Positions 32,554 to 41,570 are shown, counted from the first letter of the stretch. The stretch: 64,000 bases of DNA from PCRC01 sp017848435 (GCA_965284315.1 OZ260072.1:2542001-2606000), one strand, 5' to 3'. The notes: a model not told the origin generated them from the sequence alone. Numbers and translations: made by a program.

Positions 32554-34251
32554 TCAGGTGGGTTGGTTAACCCAGTTGCGGACCACGTTGGCCACCGTTC
32601 CTGGGTTTTGTTTGGCGAGTTGACGGATGTCTTCCAGCTGCGCTTGCTGCAGCGAAGGCTGTCCCCCGAGCAGTGCCACCGGGGGACTCGCCTCTGGCGA
32701 GGGCAAGCTGAGCGGGTCTTGCACTGTGGTTTCCAGCGTGCGCAGCGGCGCTGGGTTGCGTCCGAGCTTGAGTGCTGGGCGTACAAGACCCAGGACGATG
32801 ATCAGCGCCAGCATCGGCAGCGCAATCCAGCCACCCAGGCTGCGCGCCAGGTCCAGAATTTCCGGGCGCTGCCACATCGGCAGTTCGGCCGCTGGCGGTG
32901 TTGCCGGTGCGACCGAGAAGGGCGCATTGGCCACGCTGAGGCTGTCGCCGCGCTCCTTGCTGTAGCCAATGGCTTCCCGCACCAGGCCGGTGATCTGTTC
33001 GATCTGTGCGGCCGTCAGTGCGGCGGTGGTGACCTTGCCGTCGCTGGCGGTGACGGTCGCGTGGTTCAGCACCACCGCAGCGCTCAGCCGCTTGACAACG
33101 CCCGTGGCGCTGCGGACCACCCGAACGGTTTTGTCCACCTCGTAGTTGGTGACGGCATCGCGTTTCACCCCGCCTGCTGCCAATGCAGTGCCACCCGCAG
33201 TGAGTGCCGGGGCTGGGCCATTGACCGGGGAAGCCGCCGTGGCAGGTGGCTGGTTGGACAACACCCCGGCCACACCGGTGGCGTTTGCGTTGGCCTGTGC
33301 CGCACCGCCAGCGCCCCCAGGTGCCTCGGACAGTTGCTGGCTGCGGATCGCGGCCGGTGCGCTGCCCTGGTTGGGGGTGTAGATCTCGGCGGTCGACTCG
33401 GATTGGGTGAAGTCAATGTCTGCTGCGATCTGGGTTTTGACGTTGCCCACGCCCACAATCGGCTCAACGATGGCCAGCACCCGGGCGGCCAGGCCTTGCT
33501 CAAGCTGGCGAACATGCAACAGCTGTGCGCTGTCTAGCCCGTTGGGCGCAGCGCCCGCGTTCTGTGACAGCAAATTGCCATGCTGATCGACCACGCTGAC
33601 CGTGTCTGGGTTGAGTTCGGGCACGCTGGATGCCACCAAATGAACGATGCCCGCAATCTGCCCGCGTTCCAATGTTCTGCCGCCATGCAGGGTGAGCAGC
33701 ACCGACGCCGACGGTTTTTGCTGTTCCCGGAGGAAGGCTGTTTGCTGGGGTAGGGCGAGGTGGATGCGTGCCGACTGCACGGCCGACAGCGCCATGATGG
33801 ATCGGGCCAGTTCGCCTTCCAGCCCACGCTGGAAGTTCAGGCGCTCCTGAAACTGGGTGACCCCAAAGCGCTGGTTTTCCATCAGCTCGAAACCGACCGC
33901 ACCGCCTTTGGGCAAGCCCTGTGACGCCAGCTTCAGCCGCGCCTCATGCACCTGCGACGCGGGCACCATGACGGCGCCACCGCCTTCGCTGAACCGGTGC
34001 TGTACATTGAGCTGGCTGAGTGCGGCGATCACCGCGCCCCCGTCCTTGTCGCTCAGGTTGGCGTAGAGCACCCGCCATTCAGGCTGCTGGCTGCGCAACA
34101 TGGCGGTTGCGGCAACAGCCGCCAACAGGGCAACCGCCAGACCCGCCATCAGTTTGGCCCGACCGGGCAGGTTGCCCAGGGCGCCCAAAAGTCCTGCGGG
34201 TGGCAGCGTTCCGCGCGCTGGGTTGGCAACGGAGGGGAGGGTGGTGTCCAT
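32554..34251 (-). CDS. fliF: FliF, MS-ring protein
   Basis: This 565-residue protein has an N-terminal membrane helix (KLMAGLAVALLAAVAATAML), two ring-building YscJ-like domains (ALSQLNVQHRFSEGGGAVMV; RIHLALPQQTAFLREQQKPS), a long periplasmic region and a C-terminal membrane helix (WIALPMLALIIVLGLVRPAL) with a cytoplasmic FliG-binding tail. It is the first-assembled ring of the basal body and the first gene of this operon, divergent from fliE. Confidence 0.97.
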   Translation of the reverse strand: MDTTLPSVANPARGTLPPAGLLGALGNLPGRAKLMAGLAVALLAAVAATAMLRSQQPEWRVLYANLSDKDGGAVIAALSQLNVQHRFSEGGGAVMVPASQVHEARLKLASQGLPKGGAVGFELMENQRFGVTQFQERLNFQRGLEGELARSIMALSAVQSARIHLALPQQTAFLREQQKPSASVLLTLHGGRTLERGQIAGIVHLVASSVPELNPDTVSVVDQHGNLLSQNAGAAPNGLDSAQLLHVRQLEQGLAARVLAIVEPIVGVGNVKTQIAADIDFTQSESTAEIYTPNQGSAPAAIRSQQLSEAPGGAGGAAQANANATGVAGVLSNQPPATAASPVNGPAPALTAGGTALAAGGVKRDAVTNYEVDKTVRVVRSATGVVKRLSAAVVLNHATVTASDGKVTTAALTAAQIEQITGLVREAIGYSKERGDSLSVANAPFSVAPATPPAAELPMWQRPEILDLARSLGGWIALPMLALIIVLGLVRPALKLGRNPAPLRTLETTVQDPLSLPSPEASPPVALLGGQPSLQQAQLEDIRQLAKQNPGTVANVVRNWVNQPT

Positions 34252-34328
34252 GGGCGGCGGTGAAAGAGGTGACGGGTCATTGTCTGCCCGTCCCCGGGTT
34301 TCCCGAAGCCAGATATGCGGGGGTTTGG

Positions 34329-34353
34329 CCGTGCTATTCCAACGAGAGCACGG
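34329..34353. promoter_or_regulatory. inverted repeat in the fliF-fliE divergent region
   Basis: CCGTGCT (34329-34335) and AGCACGG (34347-34353) form a perfect 7-base-pair dyad around 11 bases, in the 143-base gap between the divergent fliF and fliE starts. TATACT at 34366-34371 could be a -10 box for fliE. The dyad is a candidate site for a flagellar activator, not identified here. Confidence 0.45.
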
Positions 34354-34394
34354 TGAGCCGGCTCCTATACTGGCCAGACACCACAGGCATTCCC

Positions 34395-34715
34395 ATGGAC
34401 ATCAAAACCTCATCTCCGATGGTCGCCACGCGGCTGATTGATGCGGCGGGTAACCGCTTGTCGGCACCCCGTGCGCCAACCAAGCCGGTGGAATCGTCGT
34501 TCGCCGGGGCCATGGACCAGGCCTTGCGTTCGGTCAGCAGCCAGCAAAACGACGCCAGCCGCATGGCCAGCCAATTTCAGGCCGACCCCGCCAGCCAGAG
34601 CCTGGAGCAAACCATGGTGTCCATGCAAAAAGCACAGATTGGTTTTCAGTCGGCGCTCCATGTGCGTAACCGGCTCGTGTCTGCTTACAGCGACATCATG
34701 AACATGCAGGTGTGA
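34395..34715 (+). CDS. fliE: FliE, MS-ring/rod junction protein
   Basis: This 106-residue protein matches FliE: FAGAMDQALRSVSSQQNDAS, then the conserved C-terminal SLEQTMVSMQKAQIGFQSAL and RNRLVSAYSDIMNMQV. The start at 34395 (MDIKTSS) is preferred over longer upstream frames, which run across the divergent promoter region. FliE joins the rod to the MS ring. It stands alone, divergent from fliF and convergent with fliT. Confidence 0.94.
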   Translation: MDIKTSSPMVATRLIDAAGNRLSAPRAPTKPVESSFAGAMDQALRSVSSQQNDASRMASQFQADPASQSLEQTMVSMQKAQIGFQSALHVRNRLVSAYSDIMNMQV

Positions 34716-34740
34716 ACGGTGAAGGCCCTGGTGCAGGGTG

Positions 34741-35073
34741 TCAGTGCAGCAGGGTACTTGCTGGTGCGCTGGACAGACACAATGCATCAAACCGCATCGG
34801 CGCTTGCTGGCAGATGCGGCAGATTTCAAGGTCGTTTTCCATGATGGTCTGCAGAATGCGGGTCCGTTGGCGTTGCTGGGATTCGGTCAGCGACACCCCT
34901 TCTCCCATGCCACGCAAACGGACGATCACCACCGCGCACGCTGCTTCCAGGCGTGTCACGTTGTCCCACTGGCCCGCATGCGCGGCCAGCAGCATTTCTT
35001 CGCTGGCAAATTCCAGCGCGGCGTAATGGTTGAGCAGCAGTGCTGCCGAGGGTGTTTTGTCTTTCATGGTCAT
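34741..35073 (-). CDS. fliT: FliT-like flagellar export chaperone
   Basis: This 110-residue helical protein fits FliT, the chaperone of the cap protein FliD and, in enterics, an anti-FlhDC factor. It is called mainly by position as last gene of the fliC-fliD-fliS-fliT set and by the pattern LLNHYAALEFASEEMLLAAH with GQWDNVTRLE, which resembles the FliT N-terminal helix. A second ATG two codons in is an alternative start. It overlaps nothing and begins 8 bases after fliS. Confidence 0.8.
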   Translation of the reverse strand: MTMKDKTPSAALLLNHYAALEFASEEMLLAAHAGQWDNVTRLEAACAVVIVRLRGMGEGVSLTESQQRQRTRILQTIMENDLEICRICQQAPMRFDALCLSSAPASTLLH

Positions 35074-35081
35074 GGCCAGGC

Positions 35082-35501
35082 TCAGGCTTGTAGACGTGTC
35101 GGTGGGGCGCCCGCCGGTGCAATCGCGATCCAGGCGTCGCGGAGTTCAGCCAGCAATTGGCTGGCCTCTTCCAGAGGTGCTTCTGTGTTGCGCACATTGG
35201 CTTCCAGCAGTCGGCCAACGATGTGGTCGTACAGGGCGTGCAGGTTGGCGGCGAGGCCGTTGTCGGTATCCGACTGGAGTGACGCCTTGAGGCCTTCGTC
35301 CACGATCCGCATGGCTTTGCTGATAGATGTCAGCTTGGTTGGGGTGTCTGAGCTGGCAATGGCGTGCCGTGCCTGCATGACCGCAGCGATGGCACCGTCA
35401 AACAGCAGCGTTACCAGACCGTGTGGGTCGGCCTGGGACACTGCGGTGAGCGTGTCCACCCGGCGGTACTGGTCAATGGGGGTGATGACGGTGGCAAACA
35501 T
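35082..35501 (-). CDS. fliS: FliS, flagellin chaperone
   Basis: This protein of about 139 residues carries the FliS helical bundle, with YRRVDTLTAVSQADPHGLVT, LLFDGAIAAVMQARHAI and DNGLAANLHALYDHIVGRLL. It binds the C-terminus of flagellin in the cytoplasm and keeps it unfolded for export. The start at 35501 (MFATVITP) is nearer the family start than 35519. It lies between fliD and fliT. Confidence 0.93.
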   Translation of the reverse strand: MFATVITPIDQYRRVDTLTAVSQADPHGLVTLLFDGAIAAVMQARHAIASSDTPTKLTSISKAMRIVDEGLKASLQSDTDNGLAANLHALYDHIVGRLLEANVRNTEAPLEEASQLLAELRDAWIAIAPAGAPPTRLQA

Positions 35502-35567
35502 GGCGGTGTCTTGTCTCAAGTGTTACCAGTTCTTATCGACGGCAATCGCATCCGATGTAGGGCTGGT

Positions 35568-36995
35568 TCAGAGGCTGCTGAGCTGGTCGAGCGAACTCAG
35601 GCTGCCCTTGAGGCGCGACATCTCGGTGTCGAGCCGCTGGTACTGGGCGCGCAGCCGCGCCTCGGTGCGGGCAATGCGGTCCTCTTCCACCGTCTGACGC
35701 TTGTCGTTCGCCGTCTGGCGACGTTGCAGGCCTTCTGTCCGGCTGGACAGAGAGCCGGTGTCGCCGGTGAGGGCCTGGGCCCAGTCTTTCAGGCGCAGGC
35801 CAAAGCCATGGGCCTGGCTGTCGGTGGTGCTTTTGGGGCTTGCAAACAAGGCGGCCAGTTGCGTTGGCGACTCCAGCAGCGCGGCAAACCGGTCTTCTTT
35901 GATCAAAAGAGAGCCGTCACGCTGGACTTCAATGCCTGCGGCCGACAGCGAGTTGGCGCCCGACAGCCCGCTGACACCGCCGCGCAGGATCTCGCGCATT
36001 GCGTTGGTGACGCCCACGGCGGTCGAGTCCGCCTGCAGGGGGCCCCGTGTCTTGCCCGACGGGTCGGCCTGGGTCTGGCTGCGTGCCAGCTTGTTCAGGT
36101 CGTTGTAGGCCTTGACAAAATCGTTGATGTTTTTGCGAACCGCGACCGCGTCGGCTGTGATGGTCACGCTGACGGGCGCTGTGGTCACTTTCTTCAGTGA
36201 CAGGCTGATGCCTTCCAGTACCTCGGCAGGGGAGTTGGTGGCGCTGGTCAGGTCAATGCCATCCAGCTTGTAAAGCGCGTCCTGGGCGGTCTGGGTCTGC
36301 GCCATGTTGCGGCCGTTGCCCACGGTGCCGCCGGGCGTCCAGGCCAAGGCCGACAGGCCGGTGGCGTCTGCGTTGTTGGTGTCGCTGTCGGTGACGCTGA
36401 TGTCGAAGGCGCTTGCTGCGCCGTCCTGCCCACGCAGGACCAGTTTCGAAACGCCGCCGCTCGACACGATGCTGGCAGACAGGCCGCTGTCAGCGGCATT
36501 GATGGCGTCACGGACACCCGTGAGCGTTTGCGCGCCGGAACCGATGACGACCGTGGTGGGTGAGCTGCCCGCCTTCGGCGTGAACACGCCGGCGACGATG
36601 CTGCCTTGTTGTATGTGCAGGGTCCCGGTACCCACCACTGCGGTGGACGAGGCAAAGTTGCCACTGACCAGGGTCTGCGATTGGGCCAACTGCTGTACTT
36701 CCAGGCTGTGCCGGCCAGCCACCGCCTTGGCAGAGCCGGTGGCGGTCACGCTGGCCGAGTCGCTGCTGTCGACCCGAACCGGGTTCCAGTTGGCCTTGTC
36801 AGCGAGCCGGGTGGCCACGTCGCCCAACGCCGCGATCTGTCCCTTGAGGGCACCGAAAGCGGACAACTGGGTTTGGACCGTGGCCGATTGTTGCTGCAGC
36901 AAAGTGAGGGGTCGCCGCTCCAGCGTCATCAGCGACGTGATGATGGTGCTGACGTCGAGGCCGCTGCCGACCCCGGTGCTGGTGATGGTGGCCAT
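35568..36995 (-). CDS. fliD: FliD, filament cap protein
   Basis: This 475-residue protein has the FliD N-terminal domain (GVGSGLDVSTIITSLMTLER) and a coiled-coil C-terminal domain ending in QYQRLDTEMSRLKGSLSSLD. Five or six copies cap the growing filament and fold flagellin subunits. It starts 25 bases after the fliC stop with no terminator visible between, so it is probably read from the fliC promoter. Confidence 0.95.
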   Translation of the reverse strand: MATITSTGVGSGLDVSTIITSLMTLERRPLTLLQQQSATVQTQLSAFGALKGQIAALGDVATRLADKANWNPVRVDSSDSASVTATGSAKAVAGRHSLEVQQLAQSQTLVSGNFASSTAVVGTGTLHIQQGSIVAGVFTPKAGSSPTTVVIGSGAQTLTGVRDAINAADSGLSASIVSSGGVSKLVLRGQDGAASAFDISVTDSDTNNADATGLSALAWTPGGTVGNGRNMAQTQTAQDALYKLDGIDLTSATNSPAEVLEGISLSLKKVTTAPVSVTITADAVAVRKNINDFVKAYNDLNKLARSQTQADPSGKTRGPLQADSTAVGVTNAMREILRGGVSGLSGANSLSAAGIEVQRDGSLLIKEDRFAALLESPTQLAALFASPKSTTDSQAHGFGLRLKDWAQALTGDTGSLSSRTEGLQRRQTANDKRQTVEEDRIARTEARLRAQYQRLDTEMSRLKGSLSSLDQLSSL

Positions 36996-37020
36996 TGCGG
37001 CGACTCCTCAGTTCAAACGC

Positions 37021-38154
37021 TCAACGCAGCAGGGACAGCACTTGTTGTGGCAACTGGTTGGCCTGCGACAACATCGCCGTGCCTGCCTGCTGCAGGATCT
37101 GGGCACGGGTCAGGCTGGCGGTTTCAGACGCGAAGTCGGTGTCCATGATGCGCGAACGGGCGGCCGTGGTGTTCTCCGAATTGATCTGGATGTTGGCAAT
37201 CGCGTTGTCAAAACGGCTCTGAACGGCACCCAGACTGGCGCGGGCCGTGTTGATCTGCTTTTGTGCGGCATCGGCTTGCTGGATCGCCAGCTGGGCACCA
37301 CCGTAGGAACTGATGTCCAGCGACGCCATGTTGGCGCTGGCAGCGGCGGTGGCCGAGTCTGCGGCAACGAAGCCGACCGAGGCACCTGCAGCGCCGGTCA
37401 GGGTGATGGTGCTGGCCGACGTCAGGGCGATCACGTTGTTCTGGCTGTCAAAGAAGGCGCCGACGCCGGTGGTGCTGGAAATGCGGTTGATCGCGTCAAC
37501 CACCTGGGCCTGGCGCTCCTGGGTGGTGCCCGCAGCTGACAACACGCCGATGTCGGTGCCATTGATGGTGAGGTCGCCCAGCGAGGTGGCCGTCAATGTG
37601 GTGATGGCGGTGGAGCTTTGGGTCGAAGCGCGGTTGACCACGCCCATGCCCGCCAGCTGGGCGTTGGTGATGCTGGCCACGGTGATGGACTCACCGGCGT
37701 TGGAGCCGACCTGGAACTTGGCCGATGTGAAGCTGCCGTCCAGCAGCTTGGTGCCGTTGAAGTTGGTGGTGGTGGCCACGCGGTCGATTTCTTCTTTCAG
37801 CTGGGCGACTTCCGACTGCAGGGAGTTGCGATCGTCGGCGCTGTTCGTTGCGTTGGACGACTGGACTGCCAGTTCGCGGATGCGTTGAACCATGTCGCCG
37901 ATCTTGCCGAGCGAGCCTTCAGCGGTCTGTGCCAACGAGACGCCGTCGTTGGCGTTGCGGGCGGCCACGTTCAGGCCGCGGACCTGAGAGTTCATGCGCT
38001 CTGCAATGGCCAGGCCAGCGGCATCGTCTCGTGCGCTGTTGACGCGCATGCCGGTGGAGAGGCGCTGGATCGAGGTGGCCAGAGCCGACTGCGAGGAGTT
38101 GAGGTTGCGCTGCGTGTTCAACGAAGCGAGGTTGGTATTGATGACTGATGGCAT
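37021..38154 (-). CDS. fliC: FliC, flagellin
   Basis: This 377-residue protein has the conserved flagellin ends: N-terminal INTNLASLNTQRNLNSSQSA and LSTGMRVNSARDDAAGLAIA, and C-terminal DTDFASETASLTRAQILQQA ending LPQQVLSLLR. The region VQRIRELAVQ, which forms the conserved D1 helix, is present. The variable middle is short. It is the only flagellin in the window. A sigma-28 promoter and a structured leader of about 90 bases precede it. Confidence 0.97.
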   Translation of the reverse strand: MPSVINTNLASLNTQRNLNSSQSALATSIQRLSTGMRVNSARDDAAGLAIAERMNSQVRGLNVAARNANDGVSLAQTAEGSLGKIGDMVQRIRELAVQSSNATNSADDRNSLQSEVAQLKEEIDRVATTTNFNGTKLLDGSFTSAKFQVGSNAGESITVASITNAQLAGMGVVNRASTQSSTAITTLTATSLGDLTINGTDIGVLSAAGTTQERQAQVVDAINRISSTTGVGAFFDSQNNVIALTSASTITLTGAAGASVGFVAADSATAAASANMASLDISSYGGAQLAIQQADAAQKQINTARASLGAVQSRFDNAIANIQINSENTTAARSRIMDTDFASETASLTRAQILQQAGTAMLSQANQLPQQVLSLLR

Positions 38155-38204
38155 GACAATGGTTCCCTATAAATCAGACCTCATCAGAGGCCTTGGTGAT
38201 AACA

Positions 38205-38222
38205 CCGCAAGTGGTCTTGCGG
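38205..38222 (-). promoter_or_regulatory. stem-loop in the fliC mRNA leader
   Basis: CCGCAAG (38205-38211) and CTTGCGG (38216-38222) make a perfect 7-base-pair hairpin with a four-base loop, between the sigma-28 promoter and the fliC start. Shorter dyads, CGGG/CCCG upstream and CCTC/GAGG downstream, flank it in the same leader. It may affect mRNA stability or translation. Confidence 0.55.
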
Positions 38223-38249
38223 CTCTGCGGGTAATGCCCGTACCCATTC

Positions 38250-38277
38250 TTATCGGGTGGGTCTCCCGGCAGCTTTA
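38250..38277 (-). promoter_or_regulatory. sigma-28 (FliA) promoter of fliC
   Basis: Read on the minus strand, TAAA (38277-38274) and CCCGATAA (38257-38250) match the FliA -35 core and -10 box, seven of eight for the latter, separated by 16 bases, one more than the usual 15. The start would be near 38243, about 90 bases before fliC. Confidence 0.7.
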
Positions 38278-38388
38278 GGGTGCCTTTTCAAACCGCATGG
38301 CGGGTGGGCCCTTCGGCACCTTCAAACCCCATTGGCCAGGCGTTCTGTCCGCGAAAAATGGGTGGTGCGTGCGTGCTTTTGGTGTACC

Positions 38389-38415
38389 TGAACATGGCAT
38401 TTCCCAGCCGATACA
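38389..38415 (+). promoter_or_regulatory. candidate sigma-28 promoter of motA
   Basis: TGAA at 38389-38392, then exactly 15 bases, then GCCGATAC at 38408-38415 (seven of eight against GCCGATAA). It points toward motA and would give a leader of about 220 bases. Confidence 0.45.
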
Positions 38416-38641
38416 GTCAAAAGTAAACAAGGGCGTGCAGCGTTGAAAAAATCTGCGCCCTGAACTGATTTCAGATTCCTGTCCCAGCCTGTATATGGCA
38501 CGCCCTGGGCCAGTGGCTAATGGCTGGTCATTTCCTTTTCGGTGAACACCTGTCTGCACGGGTCTATCAAGTGCGTGCCTCTGTTGCCGTAAACAAATGC
38601 ACAGCCCTGAAGCTGCTCACTCCAAGGAAAGAAAGCGCCCC

Positions 38642-39514
38642 ATGATCGTCATCGTTGGCTACATCCTTGTACTTGCCTGTGTGCTCGGCGGGTACGCCAT
38701 GGCCGGTGGCTCGTTCGGTGTGTTGCTGCACGCAGCCCCCCATGAGCTGTTCGTCATTCTGGGGGCCGCGCTGGGTGCCTTTCTGGTCAGCAACAACACC
38801 AAGACGATCAAGGCCACAGTCCGTTCGCTGCCCAAGCTGCTCAAGGGCTCTAAATACACCAAGGTGCGCTCCATGGAGCTGATGTCCATGCTCTACGACG
38901 TGCTGTCCAAGGCGCGCAAGGAAGGCCTGATGGCCATTGAACAGGACATCGACGACCCGGACAAGAGCCCTTTGTTCGCCAAGTACCCCAACATCCAGGC
39001 CGACCACCATCTGATGGAGTTCATCACCGACTACCTGCGGATGATGGTCTCTGGCAACCTGAATGCGCACGAGATCGAGGCGCTGATCGACCACGAAATC
39101 GAAACCCACCACCACGAAGCCATGGTGCCCGTCGGGGCGATCCAGGCGGTGGGTGATGGTTTGCCGGCCTTTGGCATCGTGGCCGCCGTGCTGGGCGTGG
39201 TGAAAACCATGGCCTCGGTGGGCGCCTCACCCGCCGTGCTGGGCGCGATGATTGCCGGTGCACTGGTCGGCACTTTCCTTGGCATTTTGCTGGCTTATGG
39301 TTTTGTGTCGCCGCTGGCCAACCTGGCCAGCCAGAAAGCCGACGAAGCCACCAAGGAGTTGCAGTGTGTCAAGGCCACGTTGCTGGCCAGCGTGCAAGGG
39401 TATGCCCCGGCCATCGCGCTGGAGTTTGGTCGCAAGGTGCTGTATTCGACCGAGCGCCCCAGCTTCTCCGAACTGGAAGACCATGTCAAAGGCCGCAAAG
39501 CGGCGGCCACCTGA
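38642..39514 (+). CDS. motA: MotA, flagellar stator proton channel subunit
   Basis: This 290-residue protein has four membrane segments, two near the N-terminus (IVGYILVLACVLGGYAMAGG; ELFVILGAALGAFLVS) and two after a large cytoplasmic loop (VGDGLPAFGIVAAVLGVVKT; LVGTFLGILLAYGFVSPLA). The start at 38642 is preferred over 38597. The N-terminal form, without a long leader, is typical of proton-driven MotA. It is followed by motB after 15 bases. Confidence 0.96.
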   Translation: MIVIVGYILVLACVLGGYAMAGGSFGVLLHAAPHELFVILGAALGAFLVSNNTKTIKATVRSLPKLLKGSKYTKVRSMELMSMLYDVLSKARKEGLMAIEQDIDDPDKSPLFAKYPNIQADHHLMEFITDYLRMMVSGNLNAHEIEALIDHEIETHHHEAMVPVGAIQAVGDGLPAFGIVAAVLGVVKTMASVGASPAVLGAMIAGALVGTFLGILLAYGFVSPLANLASQKADEATKELQCVKATLLASVQGYAPAIALEFGRKVLYSTERPSFSELEDHVKGRKAAAT

Positions 39515-39529
39515 TCAGAAAGCCAGAGC

Positions 39530-40495
39530 ATGACCTTGTCAAGCCGAAAACCCCAGACCATCGTCATCAAACGTGTCAAAAAAGCAGGGCATGGTGCGCA
39601 CCATGGCGGCGCCTGGAAGATTGCTTACGCCGACTTCGTCACCGCAATGATGGCTTTCTTTTTGCTGATGTGGCTGCTCGGTTCCACCGCCCAGGGCGAC
39701 CTGCAGGGCATTGCCTCCTACTTCCAGAGTCCGCTGAAGGTGGCTCTGGGGGGCGGCACAGGCTCGGGCGACAGTTCGAGCGTGGTCAAGGGTGGTGGCA
39801 CCGAGCTGACCCGCTCCACGGGGAATGTCCGCAAGGGCGAGATTGATGCACCGAAAAAATCCGTCAATCTGCAGGCCCTGCGCAACGAGGTGATGGACAA
39901 GGAGGCGGCGCGGTTGCGCCAGGCGTCTCGTCTGATCGAGGCAGCCGTGCAGTCCAACCCCAAACTTGGCGCGCTGAAGAACCAGTTGCGCATGGACATC
40001 ACACAAGACGGCCTCCGCATCCAGGTGGTGGACGACCAGGGGCGCCCGATGTTTGACGCTGGCAGTGCCCACGTGAAAGAGTACATGCGCGAGTTTTTAC
40101 GCAGCATGGGTGCGCTGCTGGACCAGACCGAGGCCAAGATCGTGCTGTCGGGTCACACCGACGCCATGCCTTACAGCGGCGGTGAGCGGGGCTACTCCAA
40201 CTGGGAGTTGTCGGCCGACCGGGCCAATGCCTCACGGCGTGAGTTGCTGGCCGGTGGCCTGCGCGAAGACCGTGTGCTGCGCGTGCTGGGCATGAGTTCG
40301 TCGTCTCTGTTCGACCAGGCCGACCCGAACAACCCGATGAACCGGCGCATCTCCATCCTGGTGCTGAGCCGGATTGGCGAAGAGCGCTGGACACGCAGCG
40401 GTGAGACCCCCATTTCCGAAGCCGAGGCGCTGGAGAAGCTGCTGTTGAAGCAGGGCGCCATACCCACACCTGCCCCGGCGAACCCGGAGCGCTGA
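39530..40495 (+). CDS. motB: MotB, peptidoglycan-anchoring stator subunit
   Basis: This 321-residue protein has a basic start, one membrane helix with the proton-binding aspartate in YADFVTAMMAFFLLMWLLG, the plug region, and a C-terminal OmpA-like peptidoglycan-binding domain (IVLSGHTDAMPYSGGERGYS; NWELSADRANASRRELLAGG). It forms the stator with MotA. A cheY gene follows after 32 bases. Confidence 0.96.
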   Translation: MTLSSRKPQTIVIKRVKKAGHGAHHGGAWKIAYADFVTAMMAFFLLMWLLGSTAQGDLQGIASYFQSPLKVALGGGTGSGDSSSVVKGGGTELTRSTGNVRKGEIDAPKKSVNLQALRNEVMDKEAARLRQASRLIEAAVQSNPKLGALKNQLRMDITQDGLRIQVVDDQGRPMFDAGSAHVKEYMREFLRSMGALLDQTEAKIVLSGHTDAMPYSGGERGYSNWELSADRANASRRELLAGGLREDRVLRVLGMSSSSLFDQADPNNPMNRRISILVLSRIGEERWTRSGETPISEAEALEKLLLKQGAIPTPAPANPER

Positions 40496-40527
40496 GCCCT
40501 TTTACCTTGAACGACCTGGAGCCCACC

Positions 40528-40926
40528 ATGACACTACCCACCGACCTCAAGTTCCTGATTGTTGACGACTTCTCCACGATGCGGCGGATCGTACGCAACC
40601 TGCTCAAAGAGATGGGCTATGCCAATGCCGACGAGGCGGAAGACGGTGTCAACGCACTGCAAAAGCTGCGCAACGGCCACTTTGACTTTGTGGTCACCGA
40701 CATCAACATGCCCAACATGAACGGTTTCGAGCTGCTGGCGCAGATCCGGGCAGAGGATGCGCTCAAAGGCTTGCCGGTGCTGATGGTCACTGCCGAGGCC
40801 CGCAAGGAAGACATCGTGCTGGCTGCCAAAAATGGCGCCTCGGGCTACATCGTCAAGCCGTTCACCAAAGCCACGCTGGACGAGAAGGTGAACAAAATCA
40901 TGCAGAAACATGCGCTGACCGCTTAA
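40528..40926 (+). CDS. cheY: CheY, flagellar chemotaxis response regulator
   Basis: This 132-residue receiver closely matches classical CheY: LKFLIVDDFSTMRRIVRNLL, phospho-aspartate D58 in VVTDINMPNMNGFELL, MVTAEARKEDIVLAAKNGAS and GYIVKPFTKATL. When phosphorylated it binds FliM and changes rotation. The start at 40528 is preferred over 40507. Position directly before cheZ and after motAB marks it as the motor regulator, unlike the other two CheY-like proteins of the window. Confidence 0.96.
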   Translation: MTLPTDLKFLIVDDFSTMRRIVRNLLKEMGYANADEAEDGVNALQKLRNGHFDFVVTDINMPNMNGFELLAQIRAEDALKGLPVLMVTAEARKEDIVLAAKNGASGYIVKPFTKATLDEKVNKIMQKHALTA

Positions 40927-40943
40927 ACCACCAGGGGATATCC

Positions 40944-41570
40944 ATGTCTGAACATCCCGTCACCCTGGCAAAAGCCGCAGAACCTGAAGCTTTTGATGTG
41001 TTCCACCGCATTGGCAACCTGACCCGCAGCCTGCACGATGCCCTGAAAGAGCTGGGCTACGACAAACAGATCGAAAGTTCCATCGGCACTTTGCCCGATG
41101 CACGCTCCCGCCTCAGCTTCATCGCCCGGTTGACCGGCGAGGCGGCCGAAAAGGTGCTGAACACGGTGGACTGCGCGCAGCTGCAGCAAAATGCGCTGAT
41201 CACCGAGGCCAACCGGCTCGAAGCCCTGCTGGACGCCGGTGGCAACGACGCTGCGGTCCGCGCCGAGATGAAGGCTTTTGTCGGTTGCGTGCGCGGCACG
41301 GCCCAGCAGGCCGGCGCGCAGCTCACCGACATCATGCTGGCCCAGGATTTCCACGATCTGACCGGCCAGACCATCCGCAAGGTGGTCGAAATCGCCACCA
41401 CCCTGGAAGACTCTCTGGTCCAATTGCTGCTGGACGCCACACCGCCTGCGGAGCGGGTGGCGGTTCAGTCGGAGGGGCTGCAGGGCCCGGTGGCCGACGC
41501 CGCCGGACGGCTGGATGTGGTGTCCAACCAGGCCCAGGTTGACGAGATGCTGGAGAGCCTGGGCTTTTGA
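40944..41570 (+). CDS. cheZ: CheZ, CheY-P phosphatase
   Basis: This 208-residue protein has the long helical hairpin of CheZ with catalytic D138 and Q142 in MLAQDFHDLTGQTIRKVV, then an unstructured linker and the C-terminal CheY-binding peptide VDEMLESLGF. It removes phosphate from CheY to end the signal. It is the reference against which two further CheZ-like motifs in this window stand out (14.2 and 60.2 kb). It lies 17 bases after cheY. Confidence 0.95.
   Translation: MSEHPVTLAKAAEPEAFDVFHRIGNLTRSLHDALKELGYDKQIESSIGTLPDARSRLSFIARLTGEAAEKVLNTVDCAQLQQNALITEANRLEALLDAGGNDAAVRAEMKAFVGCVRGTAQQAGAQLTDIMLAQDFHDLTGQTIRKVVEIATTLEDSLVQLLLDATPPAERVAVQSEGLQGPVADAAGRLDVVSNQAQVDEMLESLGF

Larger units (their letters stand above)
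38155..38641. other. 487-base fliC-motA divergent intergenic region
   Basis: This gap holds the structured fliC leader and its sigma-28 promoter (minus strand) and a candidate motA promoter (plus strand), listed separately. The stretch 38278-38388 shows no gene I can support. A 94-codon minus-strand frame at 38275-38559 lacks family features and is not called. Confidence 0.7.

Noticed and set aside
38275..38559. 94-codon minus-strand frame in the fliC-motA gap
   Set aside because: No family features or conserved pattern. It would start upstream of and cross into the fliC sigma-28 promoter. Treated as non-coding.
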